Below, in pieces: positions 44,775 through 56,760 of a stretch of 64,000 nt of DNA; the stretch's first letter is position 1, and the number at the start of each line of letters is the position of its first letter. Source of the DNA: Flammula alnicola. Lineage: Eukaryota > Basidiomycota > Agaricomycetes > Agaricales > Strophariaceae. The stretch is taken from NCBI GenBank assembly GCA_015499995.1, contig JADNRV010000065.1:124001-188000 (forward strand), read 5' to 3'. Below the pieces are notes generated by a model. That model saw nothing but the letters and a program-made list of their open reading frames with translations. It searched no databases and was not told where the DNA came from. The position numbers and the translations under genes are program-made.

Positions 44775-47089
44775 TACATGTAGTTGTATCCCTTATTCAT
44801 GTTCGGTAACGCAACAGCTGAAACAGCCAGAATCCATGAAATTTCTTCATCCGCTGGCAGCGCATGCTTCACCTCGACAATCATAAGTTAAGATCGTCAG
44901 GACGCGTTCTGATTTGGACACAGCTGGCGTTCATAGGTGGTCTAAATCTGCCTCCCAGCTTTATCGAAGTAACAAACCAGATGTAAAACCACAGTGAGTC
45001 AATGCACATTCCGTCTCTATCCAAAAAGTTGTGCCGTAGCCCCAATTTAGATGGTCCCTACGTGAACTCGGGGTAAAAGATTGACGTTCCTAGTACCCAC
45101 GAGCTTGTTGGCGAGAGAGAGGATGGTATGTAGAGTAACTGTTCTAGGGCAACTTGCATCGGACATCATACAACCATAGATGAGATCAGAAGATAGATAA
45201 GATTAGAAAGATCATATAAACAAGGGTTTTGTCGACGGCAGTAGCCGTCGGACCTTTCCTCGAGCGATATCCTTCGATTCAAAACTTGTGGGAACATCAG
45301 ATGCTTCAACCCTTCCATTAACTTAATAACAACAAGAGATCTTCTGCAGAACGCCCTCACTCCGCAAGCATGTCGGGAAATTTTTTGCAAAATCAGAAAA
45401 TCAGAAAGTTTGGGGCATGAGATGTCGGTGATACCTGGTCGGTGATAGTATTGTCCGCCGGCATCTATCTATGGACGCACAGCCTCTGACACTATCTAAT
45501 CTAATCTAGCCGACCGCTTAGAATACACAGTGACAGTCCCTAGCTCAGCCTCAAACTCTCCAGGCTTCTGCCACACTTCCATGTTCGTCCTCTTCTCTTA
45601 ACTCTCCTAAAATGGCGGCTAGCTCCTCTGCTTGTATATTCTACATCCCCCACGCCCATAACTCCATGATATTCATACTGCTTTTTTATAACTCCCTCTT
45701 TCATCAGCAAATTCACAATTTACTTGTCGGACTTTCGGCACTTTCCGACTTGTCAAAACGTGATTTGCCACTTTCGGAGAACGAGAATGCCTTTGCTCAT
45801 CATCCACAGGTAAGTTTCTGGAGAACTTAATTGTAGATTTCTTCTGTTAGATATGCTTGCACATATATTTCAAATAAATTTCACACTACCATTTGTGGTT
45901 GATGCACAGAGGTCGAGATACGGTGACAAGTTGACCCCATTTACAAAATGGTGCATTCCAGCCCTTCAGTACCGCTCAAGACTTCAAAAAGTGAGATTTG
46001 AGATGCTTATGTATCAATAGTTCAATGCCCAGATAGATAATTAAATTTTTGTTCAAGTTGAAAGAGAGAACTTGAAAATGATTTTTCAACTTGTGAGAAA
46101 AGCGACCTAACTTTTTGACTTGTGACTTGTTGACTTTTTTGACTTGTACAAGTCGCAACAAGTCGCAACAAGTCCCAAAAAGTAAACTGAGGAAATACTG
46201 ATGTTGTCCAATGTCATCAGATGCGCGATATGAAGTTTGCGCGTCTGGTCACCGTACCTGCCATCAAGGGATACATGAGGGGACATTTTTTGTCCACGAC
46301 GTCCACGAGCAATGCGAACGTGAGTGAGGACAATGACCTTGGCAACCCATCATGCTCTAGAGGCTCGCTGACTCGAGCTCGGATACGGGCGCAGCAGAAG
46401 CAACCCTGTCAATTCTTCAAAGAATGTGTCCGCAACCGCAAGATCCAGGGCAACATTCCAGGCACAGGCGCAACCGGAGCCTCAGCAACCGAGCCAGAGG
46501 ACAGCAAAGACCATTTGGGAAGTCAAGAATGCTCGAAGTTTGGAATATAATGTTGGTATTGTGTCTCCGCTGTGATCATAGACGAACTATGGACAGACTT
46601 GGAGGTGCGTATACTCCTCTTGTTCAGTCATATTGTTGCAAACCCATCTTGCTCCTCTCTGCTTTCTACAGGAAATCACTTTTCACCGGACTTCGCCGTG
46701 CTCTGCTCATTCCTGCCCTTGAAGATCCAGAGCCAAATGCAAGTCTTCCTATCTCCCAGGGTGCGTATCGCCACGTCGGCACCTCCTTACTTGTTAGTTT
46801 ACGCGAGGACATCGAGCAGGATATGCTTACTTCGACCCTATTGTTGAGCGGCTTCTCAAGCTCTCAAGCTGAGACCGAAATCAAATTGAAAGATACTTCT
46901 AGTCAGAGGAGGGATGCCATTACACCATCACTATTCGTGCTGTAGTAGTAGCTCCCAGCGAGCTGATTTTCACCAAGGTGTGTTGTCTCCCACTGAGTTA
47001 CCACATGTACAGGAAAATTATTCATCAAAGGAGTTGGCTCGCGGTCTCCCATCATATACAGACATGCTCCGGAAGATGCAGAAGCACAT
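44775..47089. other. Long stretch with repeat fragments and no resolved gene
   Basis: 45470-45540 resembles the promoter of copy A (43545-43610). 46080-46185 holds repeated GACTTGT/ACAAGTC units. An open frame at 46221-46550 (+, MRDMKFARLVTVPAIKG) and spliceable pieces up to 46960 have no recognised motif. 46540-46680 is related to 41030-41180. Confidence 0.35.
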
Positions 47090-48270
47090 TTGTCCTCATT
47101 CCAAAAGTCAAATGTTCTTCGATCGCTTGACGACGATGAAAACGGGTTCGCATGCCGCGTACTTCGATCAAGATTATTTGGTGGAGGAAAATACATTCGC
47201 ATCCTTCGCCTTATGGCTGTCCAGCACGGATGCCAATCCAGCTGGCAGACACGGTTGTGGGCGTGACCATGAAAAGTGCTCTCGCTTTCATGCATCATCG
47301 GGCATCGTACGGCAATGGGTTCGTCTAGTGTTTTGAAGTCCGGTCCAGTCCGGTCTTTTGGCCCCCAGGGACATAGACCGAGACCGAGACCGGTCCATAT
47401 ACATCCCAAGATGTCAAAAAACCGGACTGGACCGATTCAGACCGGTCTACGTCGGTCTTTTGCAGTCTTGGACCGGTCTGAACCAGATTCCGGTCTTAAC
47501 CAGTCTTAACCGATCTAAGACCGGTTTTTCGATGCAAACCACCAGTAATTTGATATATATGTATCAGTAATATTTGTAGACGTAATATATACCTTGAAAT
47601 TGAGCCCTGGAACGTTAAATTTCGTTGAGAATTGACTGTTCTACACTAATATTCCGCATTTTCTACTCTTTTAGAAACTTTTTGACTGTTTTATTTATTT
47701 CTCAGCCAAAACTTCACCAATCTGGATGCCCTTGGGGCCGATTTGAAGGGATAAATCAGGGCTAAAAAGTAGCCGGTTCAGACCGGTCTTAACCGCAAAG
47801 ACCGGTCCACTGAGACCGGTCTTTTTGCGATCTTTGATTCCCAAAAATCAAAAGACCGGACTGCTGGTCCGGTCTTTTTGCGGTCCAGTCTGGTCTGGTT
47901 GCGGTCTTTTTCCAGTCCCAAGACTGGACCTTTAAACACTAGGTTCGTCGCTCAGTCGAGGGAAGCTCAAGCAAGAGATTTCCGCTCTCTTTTAATGGCA
48001 TGTTCGGAACCTGGTCCATGTCTATTCAAGTATCATCACATTGCCGAGATTACCGCTTTTCACATCGATGGCTCTTTTCTTTTACGTCCCTATATTGTCA
48101 GATACATGTATGAAATGCGCAGCTGGTGGCTGGTGGACTGCAATATGGTGAAAGTGAAGACAGGCAGACTCTGTCTACGGAATGCTAGATCCGAACGAGA
48201 ACAAATTCCATTTCCATTACTACCAAAGACCCCTGCTCGAAAACAATGTAGGAAAGCGATAGTTTAAATA
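47090..48270 (+). pseudogene. Unrecognised gene remnant, second copy, with MITE
   Basis: A copy of 39150-39720 (for example GCATGCCGCGTACTTCGATC) with changes. It is interrupted at 47326-47941 by a MITE exactly where the first copy is continuous (GGGTTAGTTGCTCAG). Confidence 0.5.
47326..47941. mobile_element. hAT-like MITE family 2 (GGTCC-rich), 616 bp
   Basis: Ends TAGTGTTT...AAACACTA and flanked by a perfect 8-bp duplication GGTTCGTC (47318-47325 and 47942-47949). The paralogous site near 39420 is empty. Both ends are built of repeated GACCGGTC-type units. Confidence 0.85.
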
Positions 48271-48319
48271 AAGGTATGTCAACGTGGTGACTGGTATAGC
48301 AGGAAATTCTGAAAGGAGA

Positions 48320-49198
48320 TCAGTACGAAGTTTGGATAGCGTCATTGATAAGGTAGCCATAATAGTTTCCTTTGTTAGTCATCGGGCCAAGGGCAGACGC
48401 AAGAGCCTTAGCCCACTTCCCATACCATGCTCCTCTGTCGGCGAAGGTATACTCCCAGAAGATGGGATACCACCCCAAAGTCTCCCAATCAAGAATAGCC
48501 ACGATGACACTGTCCTTGATGAGAATATTTCGCGGCGAGAGATCTCCATGTGTCAAGACTATCTGCTTATTGACGACGGCAGTGTGATCCAGCGGGGGCG
48601 CGTCGCGGTCGCCCTTTGGGACCCTCTCAAGCCAGTACTCCCTGAACTCGTCCATCGTCCGAAACTCTTGTGGTGGAGGTGAGCCATGAAAGTAAATATT
48701 GCGAAATGATCCACTGGGCCACGAACCCATGAACGTAGCTTGATTGCTACCAATCTCCCGCAACTGTCCGACGAAGTCGTTGAGCTGCCTAGCTATCATA
48801 AGGAGCTGATCCTCCGACAAGGAAAACTGAGCATTATCGAGTGTCTCCGCCTTGATAAAGTCCATGACTATATAGCCCCAGTTATACGGGCCATGGCGGA
48901 AAGCGTAGGGTACTTTCGGCACTGGTATGCGGGTGTTCTGACGTGCATACTCCATTTCAGCTGCCTCTTCCATCGACACTGCCTTGCCAAACTTCACAAG
49001 TCTCTCGCCGCTGATTAAAACCAGCCCTGCGTGGCCGCTGGTGTTGGATATTATTCCACTTGTATGGAAATGAGCGGCGCCTTTGATCTAGTCCAGAATA
49101 CCCTCAAGGACCTCGGAAGGAGGATTAATATATTTTAAGAACCTGAAGACATATGAGTACAGATCAGAAAGCAGGTGGATAGCTGCTTACATGTCCAT
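48320..49198 (-). pseudogene. APH-like phosphotransferase, duplicated copy with a nonsense codon
   Basis: A direct-orientation copy of 39751-40629 with the same 8-base first exon (ATG at 49198) and intron. The codon after CTGGAC (49090-49088) is TAG, whereas the first copy has GAG. The next in-frame methionine loses the lysine-bearing N-lobe in part. The later ATG equivalent to 40485 has become ATA. The catalytic boxes (LTHGDLSPRNILIKD, AILDWETLGW) are still intact. The shared promoter seen in front of the first copy is absent beyond about 49215. Confidence 0.75.
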
Positions 49199-49504
49199 GG
49201 AAATGAAGAGCAAGATCGATGAATAAGGTGGTCTTTGTACTATGCTCGCTGTCTCATGCTTGGTGTATGTTCAATCCTACATGAGTAGCGATGTGAACAT
49301 GAGGTAGCTGTAGCATATGCGGAAGATGTATAGAGCGCGGTATGTGGGGAAAGCCGTGAGGCTTTTGGTCTAACAGAAATCCCGTTCGGGACTGAGACGA
49401 GCTGCGATTCCCAGAGTTTAGGAGTTCTGCGACGCATCCAGAGAGTCTGGGTCCCCACATGTCAGGAGCAGGTACTCGTGGCCTTTGTTGTGGTGAGCAG
49501 TGGG

Positions 49505-51031
49505 CTAGTCCGATCTTGGCGCACTGTATTCTCTCATCCGTTTTGCTTTTCGTGGTGGGGATTCGGTTTCTGAGTGAGTTAGAGGCGATGGATAATGTCG
49601 GCGTCTGCGACCAGTGCTCTGTTCATATAGTAAAGTGTCGGTGGGTGATAGGGACCTGTCGCTTGTGTCTGTTTCAGGTGTTGCGGGCTTTGCTTCTCTG
49701 TGTCTATGGTCAGCGGGTGAGGATCTTGACTGGCAGCTATGTTCTGAATCGGATGACTCGGCTCCAGGATCTATTGGTTCATCATAGATGGGCGAGGTTG
49801 CCCTGCTGCTCGTATTTGACTCAGGTGATTTATATTCATCGTCGGCAGGTGTGTATCCAGTGGAAGAGGGCCGCCTTCTGCCTCGTCTTGGCTCGGAGTT
49901 GGATGTCTCGGACCTATCATCCGTTGTTTCATCATCGGACAGGGAGTGGGACCTGCTGCTTTGTGGCGATCCCGATGACTCCGATTTGTGGTTAGTTGGC
50001 GATGTTGAGGTCGCCCGCCTTGCGAGCTCTCGCTCCAAGCTGATTGAGTCGATGCGGGGTGCAGGGTTCAAGGTGCGCATGTGGATTTGTAGTCGCGGGT
50101 GCCGTTAAGGTGGGTGCGGGCATGGGTGTAGTTGTGGGGAGGGATCAGTGTGGCAAGCAGTGGCGAGCACACGTGTAGTGTGTGGGAGTGTAGGTGCAAG
50201 GGCGCATGAGTGCAGAGGCGCATGGGTGCACCGGTGCGGGGTGCATGAGCGCGAGTGCACATGGGTGCACGGGTGCGAAGGCACATGGGTGCGGGGTGCA
50301 TGGGTGCAGGTGGCAGGTGCATGTTGTGCCGGCACCAGTATTGGGGTGTAAAGTGGTATGTAAAGGATTTGTTAGTGATCCGCGGACCGTCAGGCTGAGT
50401 GGTGATTGACTAACCGTAACACGTTGGCAGCCTGCTTCCTGTTGAGGATGTTCGCCATTGTTGTAGTGATGCGGTCCTCGTTGATTTGGCTGATGTCAAA
50501 GGCGAGGCCTGGTCTGCTCGGATCCAGAGCGTCGTGCCATTCACGGCGGACTTCAGCCTGGTACTGGAGGAGGGATGCTTCACCCTCAGGTTCGAATCTA
50601 GTTTGGTGGGCTTCTAGGCGTGTGTAGAATTTGTTGAGGGCAGCAATGTAATTGTTGGCCCACCCGGTGTTGGCCATGCAGCACAGGAGGGTCGTTTTGG
50701 CGATGGTCATTTGGCGCCAGGTGAGCGCGTCGTCTGGGACCGCGTTTGGAGATGGGTTGGATGTCGAGGAGGGGCGTAGAACGATGGTTCCATCGATTTG
50801 TGCGAAGGTAAGGGCATCATGCGTGGCGGAGCGGTCATACGTTATGGCTTCGGCAAGACCTTCGGGCGTGAAATAGTACAGCTCGACGTATTCGAGCTCT
50901 CGCAGCTTGTTGATGGCGAAGTTGGATGGTCTAGGAATGGCGGTGGACGGCAGTGGCAGATTGGCCTCAAAGTCTCGGATTCGGGGCTTTTGGCTGGCAG
51001 GGTGTGGCAGTTGGCGGCTGGTGGGATCCAT
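49505..51031 (-). CDS. Transposon-associated conserved protein with Ser/Arg-rich tail (tentative two-exon model)
   Basis: The first exon (51031 to about 50418) encodes about 205 residues: RPSNFAINKLRELEYVELYY, then FTPEGLAEA, DALTWRQMTIAK, GWANNYIAALNKFYTRLE, YQAEVRREWHDAL, then FDISQINEDR. It ends at a GTTAGT donor. This N-terminal pattern (KL...EYVELWYF, then EWHDA) is common in Agaricomycetes proteins near transposons, though I cannot name the element. A second open stretch (50060-49505) is Ser/Arg/Pro-rich and disordered. The 350-base gap would be an intron filled with a minisatellite; the join is an inference. Confidence 0.5.
50100..50345. repeat. GGTGCATGGGTGCA minisatellite
   Basis: Irregular tandem array of 7-14 base units (GGTGCA, TGGGTGCG, GGTGCATG) over about 240 bases, strongly purine/pyrimidine skewed (G and T on the plus strand). 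Confidence 0.75.
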
Positions 51032-52049
51032 CCTTGTGGCTCAGAGCGTTGGTTGTATCAGGACGAGTGAAGTGATGATGTGTCACGGACTCTGGGCATG
51101 GAAGTGAGGTCTCGAGCTCTTAGAGAGAGTGTATTGCCTAGGAAAGAGCCAGTTGTCTTTGGCAAGTAAAAGAAAGCGAGACTGCAGGCTGGAGCCTCAG
51201 CCTGCTCGTCGAGCACCGTCGCGTGGTGGCAGTCACGGACAAGAATGGTCACATTAGCCGAGACTGTCACCGCGTGTACAAAGACAACACTCTAACCCTA
51301 AACTCATTCTTCACACGTGATAGAGCAAAAATTTCTGTCACACCCACAAGTGCCTGATCTTCCTACGATACCAGCCAGATAAGTGGAAGAGCGACATAAT
51401 GATAGAGGCCAGCACTATAGTCTAAATGCATGGACAGCCTGAATGGAATAGATGAATTGTCTGACGTTGCCAGTTAAATTTCAATAGGCGCCCACCTTCG
51501 CTATTACCTCGAAGACGAGGCTGTGCGCATATAAATATACTTCCAACATGAGTACTGTAACGTCCGCCTGGACTGACTTCAGAGGCTCGGCTGCCATTAC
51601 TTAGGAAGAAGACGATGCCATGCACATATAGATATGCATCTAACATCAGGAGGGACACATCTATTTTTGTTATAGCGCATCCACGTGGCACCGACAGCCA
51701 CACTGGAGAGAGAAGAAATACAGAGATGGACGGGGCGTAGAATGGAATAGGATATAATTTTGAATGAACGAATAGGGGGACAATTGTAAGATAAATAAAA
51801 GTGGGTGTACAAGTAGTCCAAGCAAAGTGGCGGAGCTGGCAAAAAGAAGGGCAAGGAGGGTGATGAGGTGAAAGGGAAGGAAAGGAAGGGACGTCCAGAT
51901 AAAATGAACGAGTACACGTCCAAATGAATGTCCAGGAGATTTCAGAGTGAGCCGCCAATTCATGCCAAGAGAAAAATGCGAGAGGGCAGATCACAATCAC
52001 GGAACCAAAATGAAAAAAAATTTGACGGATTTTAAAGTGGGAGATTACG
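51032..52049. other. Spacer with dispersed repeat fragments
   Basis: 51300-51390 is a fragment of the promoter block seen at 37446 and 40617 (CGATACCAGCCAGATAAGTG). 51500-51640 has two copies of the CATATAAATAT repeat. 51700-51960 resembles 63600-63790. No gene. Confidence 0.4.
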
Positions 52050-53457
52050 TTGTCGCTGGGTCAACTGTGCGACACCGCCTCCCACTCCTGCAGCGCATGC
52101 ACAAACCCGAGTTAGGGCAGATGCATGCGTAGTGATGGGCACGGGTATCGACACCCGTGCGGGTTTGCGGGTACGGGTCTAGCGGGTACGGGTGCGGGTG
52201 GGAATTGAGTCACCCTCAGGCAAACCCGTACCCATGAGCCGGGTCACGGGTTTTCGGCCGGCACACGGAAAACTCCGAAATGTGTGTCAAAAATGTTCTT
52301 TAGTTACCAGAATAGTTAATTATGTAATGTAGTTTGATAAAATTTATTCTAATTCTAATTCAACATTGTTACAATAGCACAAGTTCTCACGACGTCCCAT
52401 CAAACCCGCACGGGTTTCTGTACCCACGGGTCACCTGCAAACCCGCACCTGCAAGCACGGGATCCCGTACCCGTGGCCATGGGTGCGGGTTTTGGCGGGT
52501 ACGGGTGCGGGTCGACAAAAATTCGCCCGTGGGTTACCCGTGCCCATCACTATGCATGCGTGCCGGCGTCATGCGACATGCCGTGGTTGCGGGTAGAGGT
52601 AGGCGATGATGATCGCGAGACGCCCTGAAGAAAGGGGGGAGGTTAGTTTGAGCGTTGTGAAAACGGGTACATGGGACGAGGAGAAGAAGAGGAGAGGGAC
52701 AGGAGGGGTGGCTGGCGGAGGTACTGGGAACGCAGAGAGATGGGAGAAGACAGCAGACAGGCACACGTCAGTAAAGTCTGCCCATTCTACGCCATCATGC
52801 GACATTGTACCATAGTACGTTGGTGTCAGGTGGACCGTCGAGCACGGCGAGCGAGGGGCATGGATGGATGGACGACAGCATCTGTATGTTTGCCATCCCA
52901 CCCCGCAAAAGGACCACTCGATGAGAAACAGACCCAGAAGCAGGGAACCAACCCCACAACAAGAAGGCAACCAAAAAGGCTCGCCTGTTGACAATGCACC
53001 AGCACATACCTCCTTTCCTCAGCGCACAATCGACACCCTCCAAATACGGGCAGATATCCAGGGCCCTCTTGTCCATGATCTCGATTCTGTAACAGTCGAA
53101 GTCTTGTTTTTGAGAGCGGGAGCCATGGAACGTCGAGCACCTGGACGAGGTGCGAGATGTGATGCGAGCGCAGCATGGGGGCATCTTGCACTGCTGAGAG
53201 AGAGCCAAGGTAGCGAGAGAGCCGAGGTAGAGGGCGCCGGTGTGTGTGGCCTGGGATTGCAAAGAGAGAGGAGAAGGAGTGAGGATCTGGTGCATGGGCG
53301 CGATCATGGCCTCCAGTTGGATAAGAAATAGATGTAGGCGGGGCTGGGGCGGGACGCGAAGGGCTGGTCTTACCAGCGGTGTCGATGTGCGATCATGATG
53401 GACATGCACGGTGTGGAGCATCTGGCACGTTGAAGATGGAAAGATTTCGAATAACAA
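52050..53457 (-). pseudogene. Dual-specificity-phosphatase-like pseudogene, copy 2, split by a MITE
   Basis: Family pieces on the minus strand, in several frames: GALYLGSLATLALSQQC, HLVQVLDVPWLPLS, FDCYRIEIMDK, a YLEGVDCALRKGG region, and VLVHCQQ, the first half of the active-site loop. The expected intron donor after it reads GC instead of GT. An acceptor at 52617 is followed by GVSR, AIIIAYLY and RNHGMSHDA, then the MITE at 52130-52552, then CICPNSG and FVHALQEWEAVSHS. Dual-specificity phosphatases remove phosphate from Ser/Thr and Tyr through HCxxGxxR. Frameshifts, the donor change and the insertion mark a dead copy. Confidence 0.7.
52130..52552. mobile_element. hAT-like MITE family 1, copy 2
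   Basis: 423 bp with the same ends as at 44145 and a perfect 8-bp duplication TGCATGCG at 52122-52129 and 52553-52560. Interior closely similar to the 44145 copy. Confidence 0.88.
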
Positions 53458-53761
53458 AGATGTGATCGCGCAATGTTCTCAATGACGATGCATATTTTAT
53501 ACCCCTCGAGTGAGGCCTCTGAGCTCTTGCCCTCTCTCTATACCAAAAATACCTTTGAGCATCATAGGACTGCAGTCTGCAACTGAAGACTGGGTCCGAA
53601 CCGTCCGATCAAAGCTGTCTGATACCATATGGTATACCGCCAGCACCCCTTTTCACAACCAATATAAAATACAGCGCAAGCTTGGTGGGCTGGTGCTCGT
53701 CACATCCCTTTCAGCATTGTATTTCCCCTGGGCTGGACCCTTCTCGTAATCATTCACTGAA

Positions 53762-54471
53762 ATGCATTTACCCATCATCATGATGTCTCGAGTCGCGATT
53801 ATTCTTTCCACATTTCTGGCGCTTGTCACTTTGGTCTACTTGCCGCTCGACGAACAAAGGTTTCAAAATCACGCACAACATGAAATCATAGGCTATCGCT
53901 ATGTCCGTCCTGTATGTACTATGTTCACACATCTAATTTAAGCAAGGTGGCTGACACATTTTAATTTTCCTTTTAGGGTGTGGCAGAGGAGTATAACAAA
54001 GCCGGAACACTTACTGCTGTTGCCGCCAATGGGGTGCAAACCGGCGAGGGTGCATACCTCTCACCTGGACTGGGCCAGTGGGATCACGACTCGGCGGACT
54101 GGACTTGTGTCATTACGGCTGACATAGACAAGATGCATCAACTGCCAAAGCTGTGGATTCCGTCACAGGACCAACACGGCCGCCCATTGTTCTACAAGAG
54201 ACATGAAAACAACCTTAACGGCTATATACACCACGCTCACATGGATCCAGCTCGCATGCTCCTCTTCTCATACATCACTGGACTTGACCCACCTGCCCTG
54301 CAGATGATTATCCCCCGCAGCTACCTCCTGGGGAGTCACCATTGGATTCTAGGTTCTAGTTGTCTCACGGGGCCTGATATTCGGGTCAAATGCTATCCCC
54401 CGAATGCTGAAGCGCTTCCCAGTCCTCAGGCTGGTTGGGGAACATGGATGATTCCGGGCTTCGGTCATTGA
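53762..54471 (+). CDS. Putative secreted protein, 214 aa
   Basis: Two exons (53762-53911 and 53977-54471) with a 65-base intron give 215 codons. The start MHLPIIMMSRVAIILSTFLA followed by more hydrophobic residues is a signal peptide or anchor. The mature part has GYRYVRPG, EYNKAGTLTAVAANG, TGEGAYLSPGLGQW, WTCVITADIDKM, MIIPRSYLLG and a Cys near the end. The GYRYV..., then G.GAYLSPG layout resembles small secreted basidiomycete proteins sometimes likened to the ADP-ribosyltransferase fold. I would not assign that activity from this alone. Intact. Confidence 0.65.
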
Positions 54472-54599
54472 TATGTTGTGAGTCATTTGAACTCAACTTA
54501 TGGCGAAGAGACGGGAGTGTTCACCTCTTCCACAGGTTGCAGCTCTTCCTTAATATGATCCTTGTTATGTAACTCTAGTAGTAGTGTGACAATATCTAC

Positions 54600-55654
54600 T
54601 AAATCAGAATCCATCACCTTTCCAGCACATTGAGCAACCTCCGCTTTCGTCTCTTGGATGGTAGGGTGCTATAATTGATCGTACTCCTCAAATGTCTCCT
54701 CGACCGCGAAGTGAGGCTTATAATCCGAGATGTACGATCGAGTGCGGCGCTTGTCGCAGGTATGCACTCCATTCTCCTCGCGGCAATTCTTGAAGTTCAT
54801 CAACAAAAATTGGCGAATAGTTCGATGACGAGAGATTGTACGTACCTCAAGGACGAGCACCGGATGCAGGTGTTCCGAAAACACCTTATTGAGCATGAGA
54901 TCGCATATATCGAGCGCGCGGGAGAGGGGGCTGCAGTATCGCTTGTGCGGAGGAGATAGACCTGCAGCGGCTTCCTCCATCCACGCGCATTGGATGGTGT
55001 GCGCCTGCCCTATCCCGATGGGTGAGAGCTGAGGATCAGCTAGATCGATCAGATTGGGTATTGGACGTGGGCTCAAAAAAAACGAAGTTGGGGCAGAGAA
55101 GTACTGACGTCCTCATTTTATTTCTCCATCGCCGTCTATCATCGACCAGTAGCTAGATGAAGAAGTGACAGTTGACCTCGGTCGATACGGTGAGGATCAG
55201 GTGTAGTGCTTACTCGTTCCATGCTTGTCTGCCGTATTTGGCTTCTGCAACGTTGTCTATCATGAAACGATTAATACAAGCGGGGTTAGACACGTAGAGT
55301 AGAGGAACTCACGGTATCCTTGTCCATGCCTAGAAAGTAAGAAGAACTTATACGAAGTCCCTTTTGGACTTTCGTCATTCAAGGCATGGATATGCTCGAA
55401 CAATTTCTCCCATCTGTCCTTAGATGTGTTCTTCAGACCGAATCGAGGGGGTATCTGAGAACGAGGGAGATTAAGCAGACTGCGAGAGCACTCTCAATGC
55501 CGCAATTCCTCACAGCAGACAATGGTTCGTCTGCCTCGTCATGGGCGAAGTGACCTGGTACAAACTGCAGTCGAACTCAATTTCATTGAGGGGTAGAAGC
55601 ACTTGAGAAGATAAGGGGCCATACCTCATATTTGTGGCCAATGTCGCCTGGCAT
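54600..55654 (-). pseudogene. Phosphoglycerate-mutase-like pseudogene, copy B
   Basis: An inverted copy of 23807-24850. The start ATG is at 55654 and most exons are recognisable (DPQLSPIGIGQA, YCSPLSRALDICD, NCREENGVHTCDKR). The tryptophan codon after EYDQL is TAG, and homology ends at about 54600, before the second catalytic histidine. It is therefore truncated and nonsense-interrupted. It ends against the 3' flank of the secreted-protein gene. Confidence 0.75.
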
Positions 55655-56135
55655 GGCCCCTCTGAAACGAGCTCGTGGTGAGAGAGTGTTGAAGCTCTCA
55701 GTATCGGTGAACTTTCAGATGTTCGGAAAAAGCCGGTATCGCTGCGTACCGGGCCGTGTTGACCACCACGATAATTCGATGTTTGCTCCCAACTTCAAGT
55801 TCGAGAAGCACATCGTTCAACTAAGTTTCATGCTCACTCTGTCGGCAACATTCATATCTGCTCCTGCATAAGCGGTCCACCCGAATTTAATTGCATCCAG
55901 CCTAGCCATAAATTACGGCCAGCTTGCAACCAGCTTGGTACGGATGAACTTCGGTGGTTGGAAGTTGGTTGGAAGGTGTGCACTGTGCAGGCTGCAGTGT
56001 TAAACCACCAAATGCGTAGATGGCTTAAGGTGAGCAGCTTTTTCCATCCATTTAATCGAATTTTCTTACTTGAATGATAACTGAAATACTTATGCATTGA
56101 TAGCTCTTGACTGTTGCGGAAGAGAAACGTCCCCG
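55655..56135. repeat. Duplicated flank of the phosphoglycerate-mutase-like gene
   Basis: Inverted counterpart of about 23325-23806, including GGACGTTTCTCTTCCGC and GTTATCATTCAAGTAAGAAAA. The duplication therefore includes the promoter region. Confidence 0.7.
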
Positions 56136-56339
56136 ACGGAGGCATATTGCTATATGTGTTGCATTCTTTCAGCGATTATGCCTATCTGGTCACGTAGGAT
56201 ATATTTTAAAGCAGCTCATCAAATGTCGGAGGACCCATCTTCCTCCTTCACTGGACACATACGTGCACAGCTATTAGCTATTATTATGTGAGTTGACTGT
56301 CCCGCCCTCACCCGCCTTATGTCTACTTCCTGTTAACAA

Positions 56340-56760
56340 ATCAAGTTGTGGTGTTTGTAGGTCTTTCGCCTCCTTCTCGACTGCCCACACAGAACGGCCT
56401 CCTCCTGCACTGCCAGCACCCCGCCAGGCATGACCATACCCATGTAGCAGATCATCGCTCCTCTCACTCCTTTCGCCTCTCCATAATGCTCTCGAACAAG
56501 CTAAGGGCACAAACGCAGTAGACATCCACCCGCTTTCCTCGATTGCCGTGCTTAGCGGTACCCTTTCCACCAGTACATTTGATGTCAGATGATGAGGTGG
56601 AGCGAGGCTCAGCGAGCGCACTTTACAGCTGGCTTGTCTCCGGTATGTGCTTTTCTGTCTCCCATCCATCCATCCATTTATTCGTTCTATGATTGAACCT
56701 TTCTCTTCGCTGCCTGCTCCTTTTCCTTATCGACGCTCAGTTGGTCGACGCTACCTAGCC
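56340..56760. repeat. Inverted fragment related to 43080-43440
   Basis: GCTGGCTTGT.TCCGGTATGTG and TTTCTGTCTCCCATCCAT match the minus strand of 43090-43210. It is part of the phosphatase-like repeat family; no intact frame. Confidence 0.55.

Noticed and set aside
46903..47409. Minus-strand 168-codon frame
   Set aside because: Runs into the MITE and lies opposite duplicated plus-strand pieces; no motif.
50068..50409. Histidine/cysteine-rich frames in the minisatellite
   Set aside because: Translations of a simple tandem repeat.
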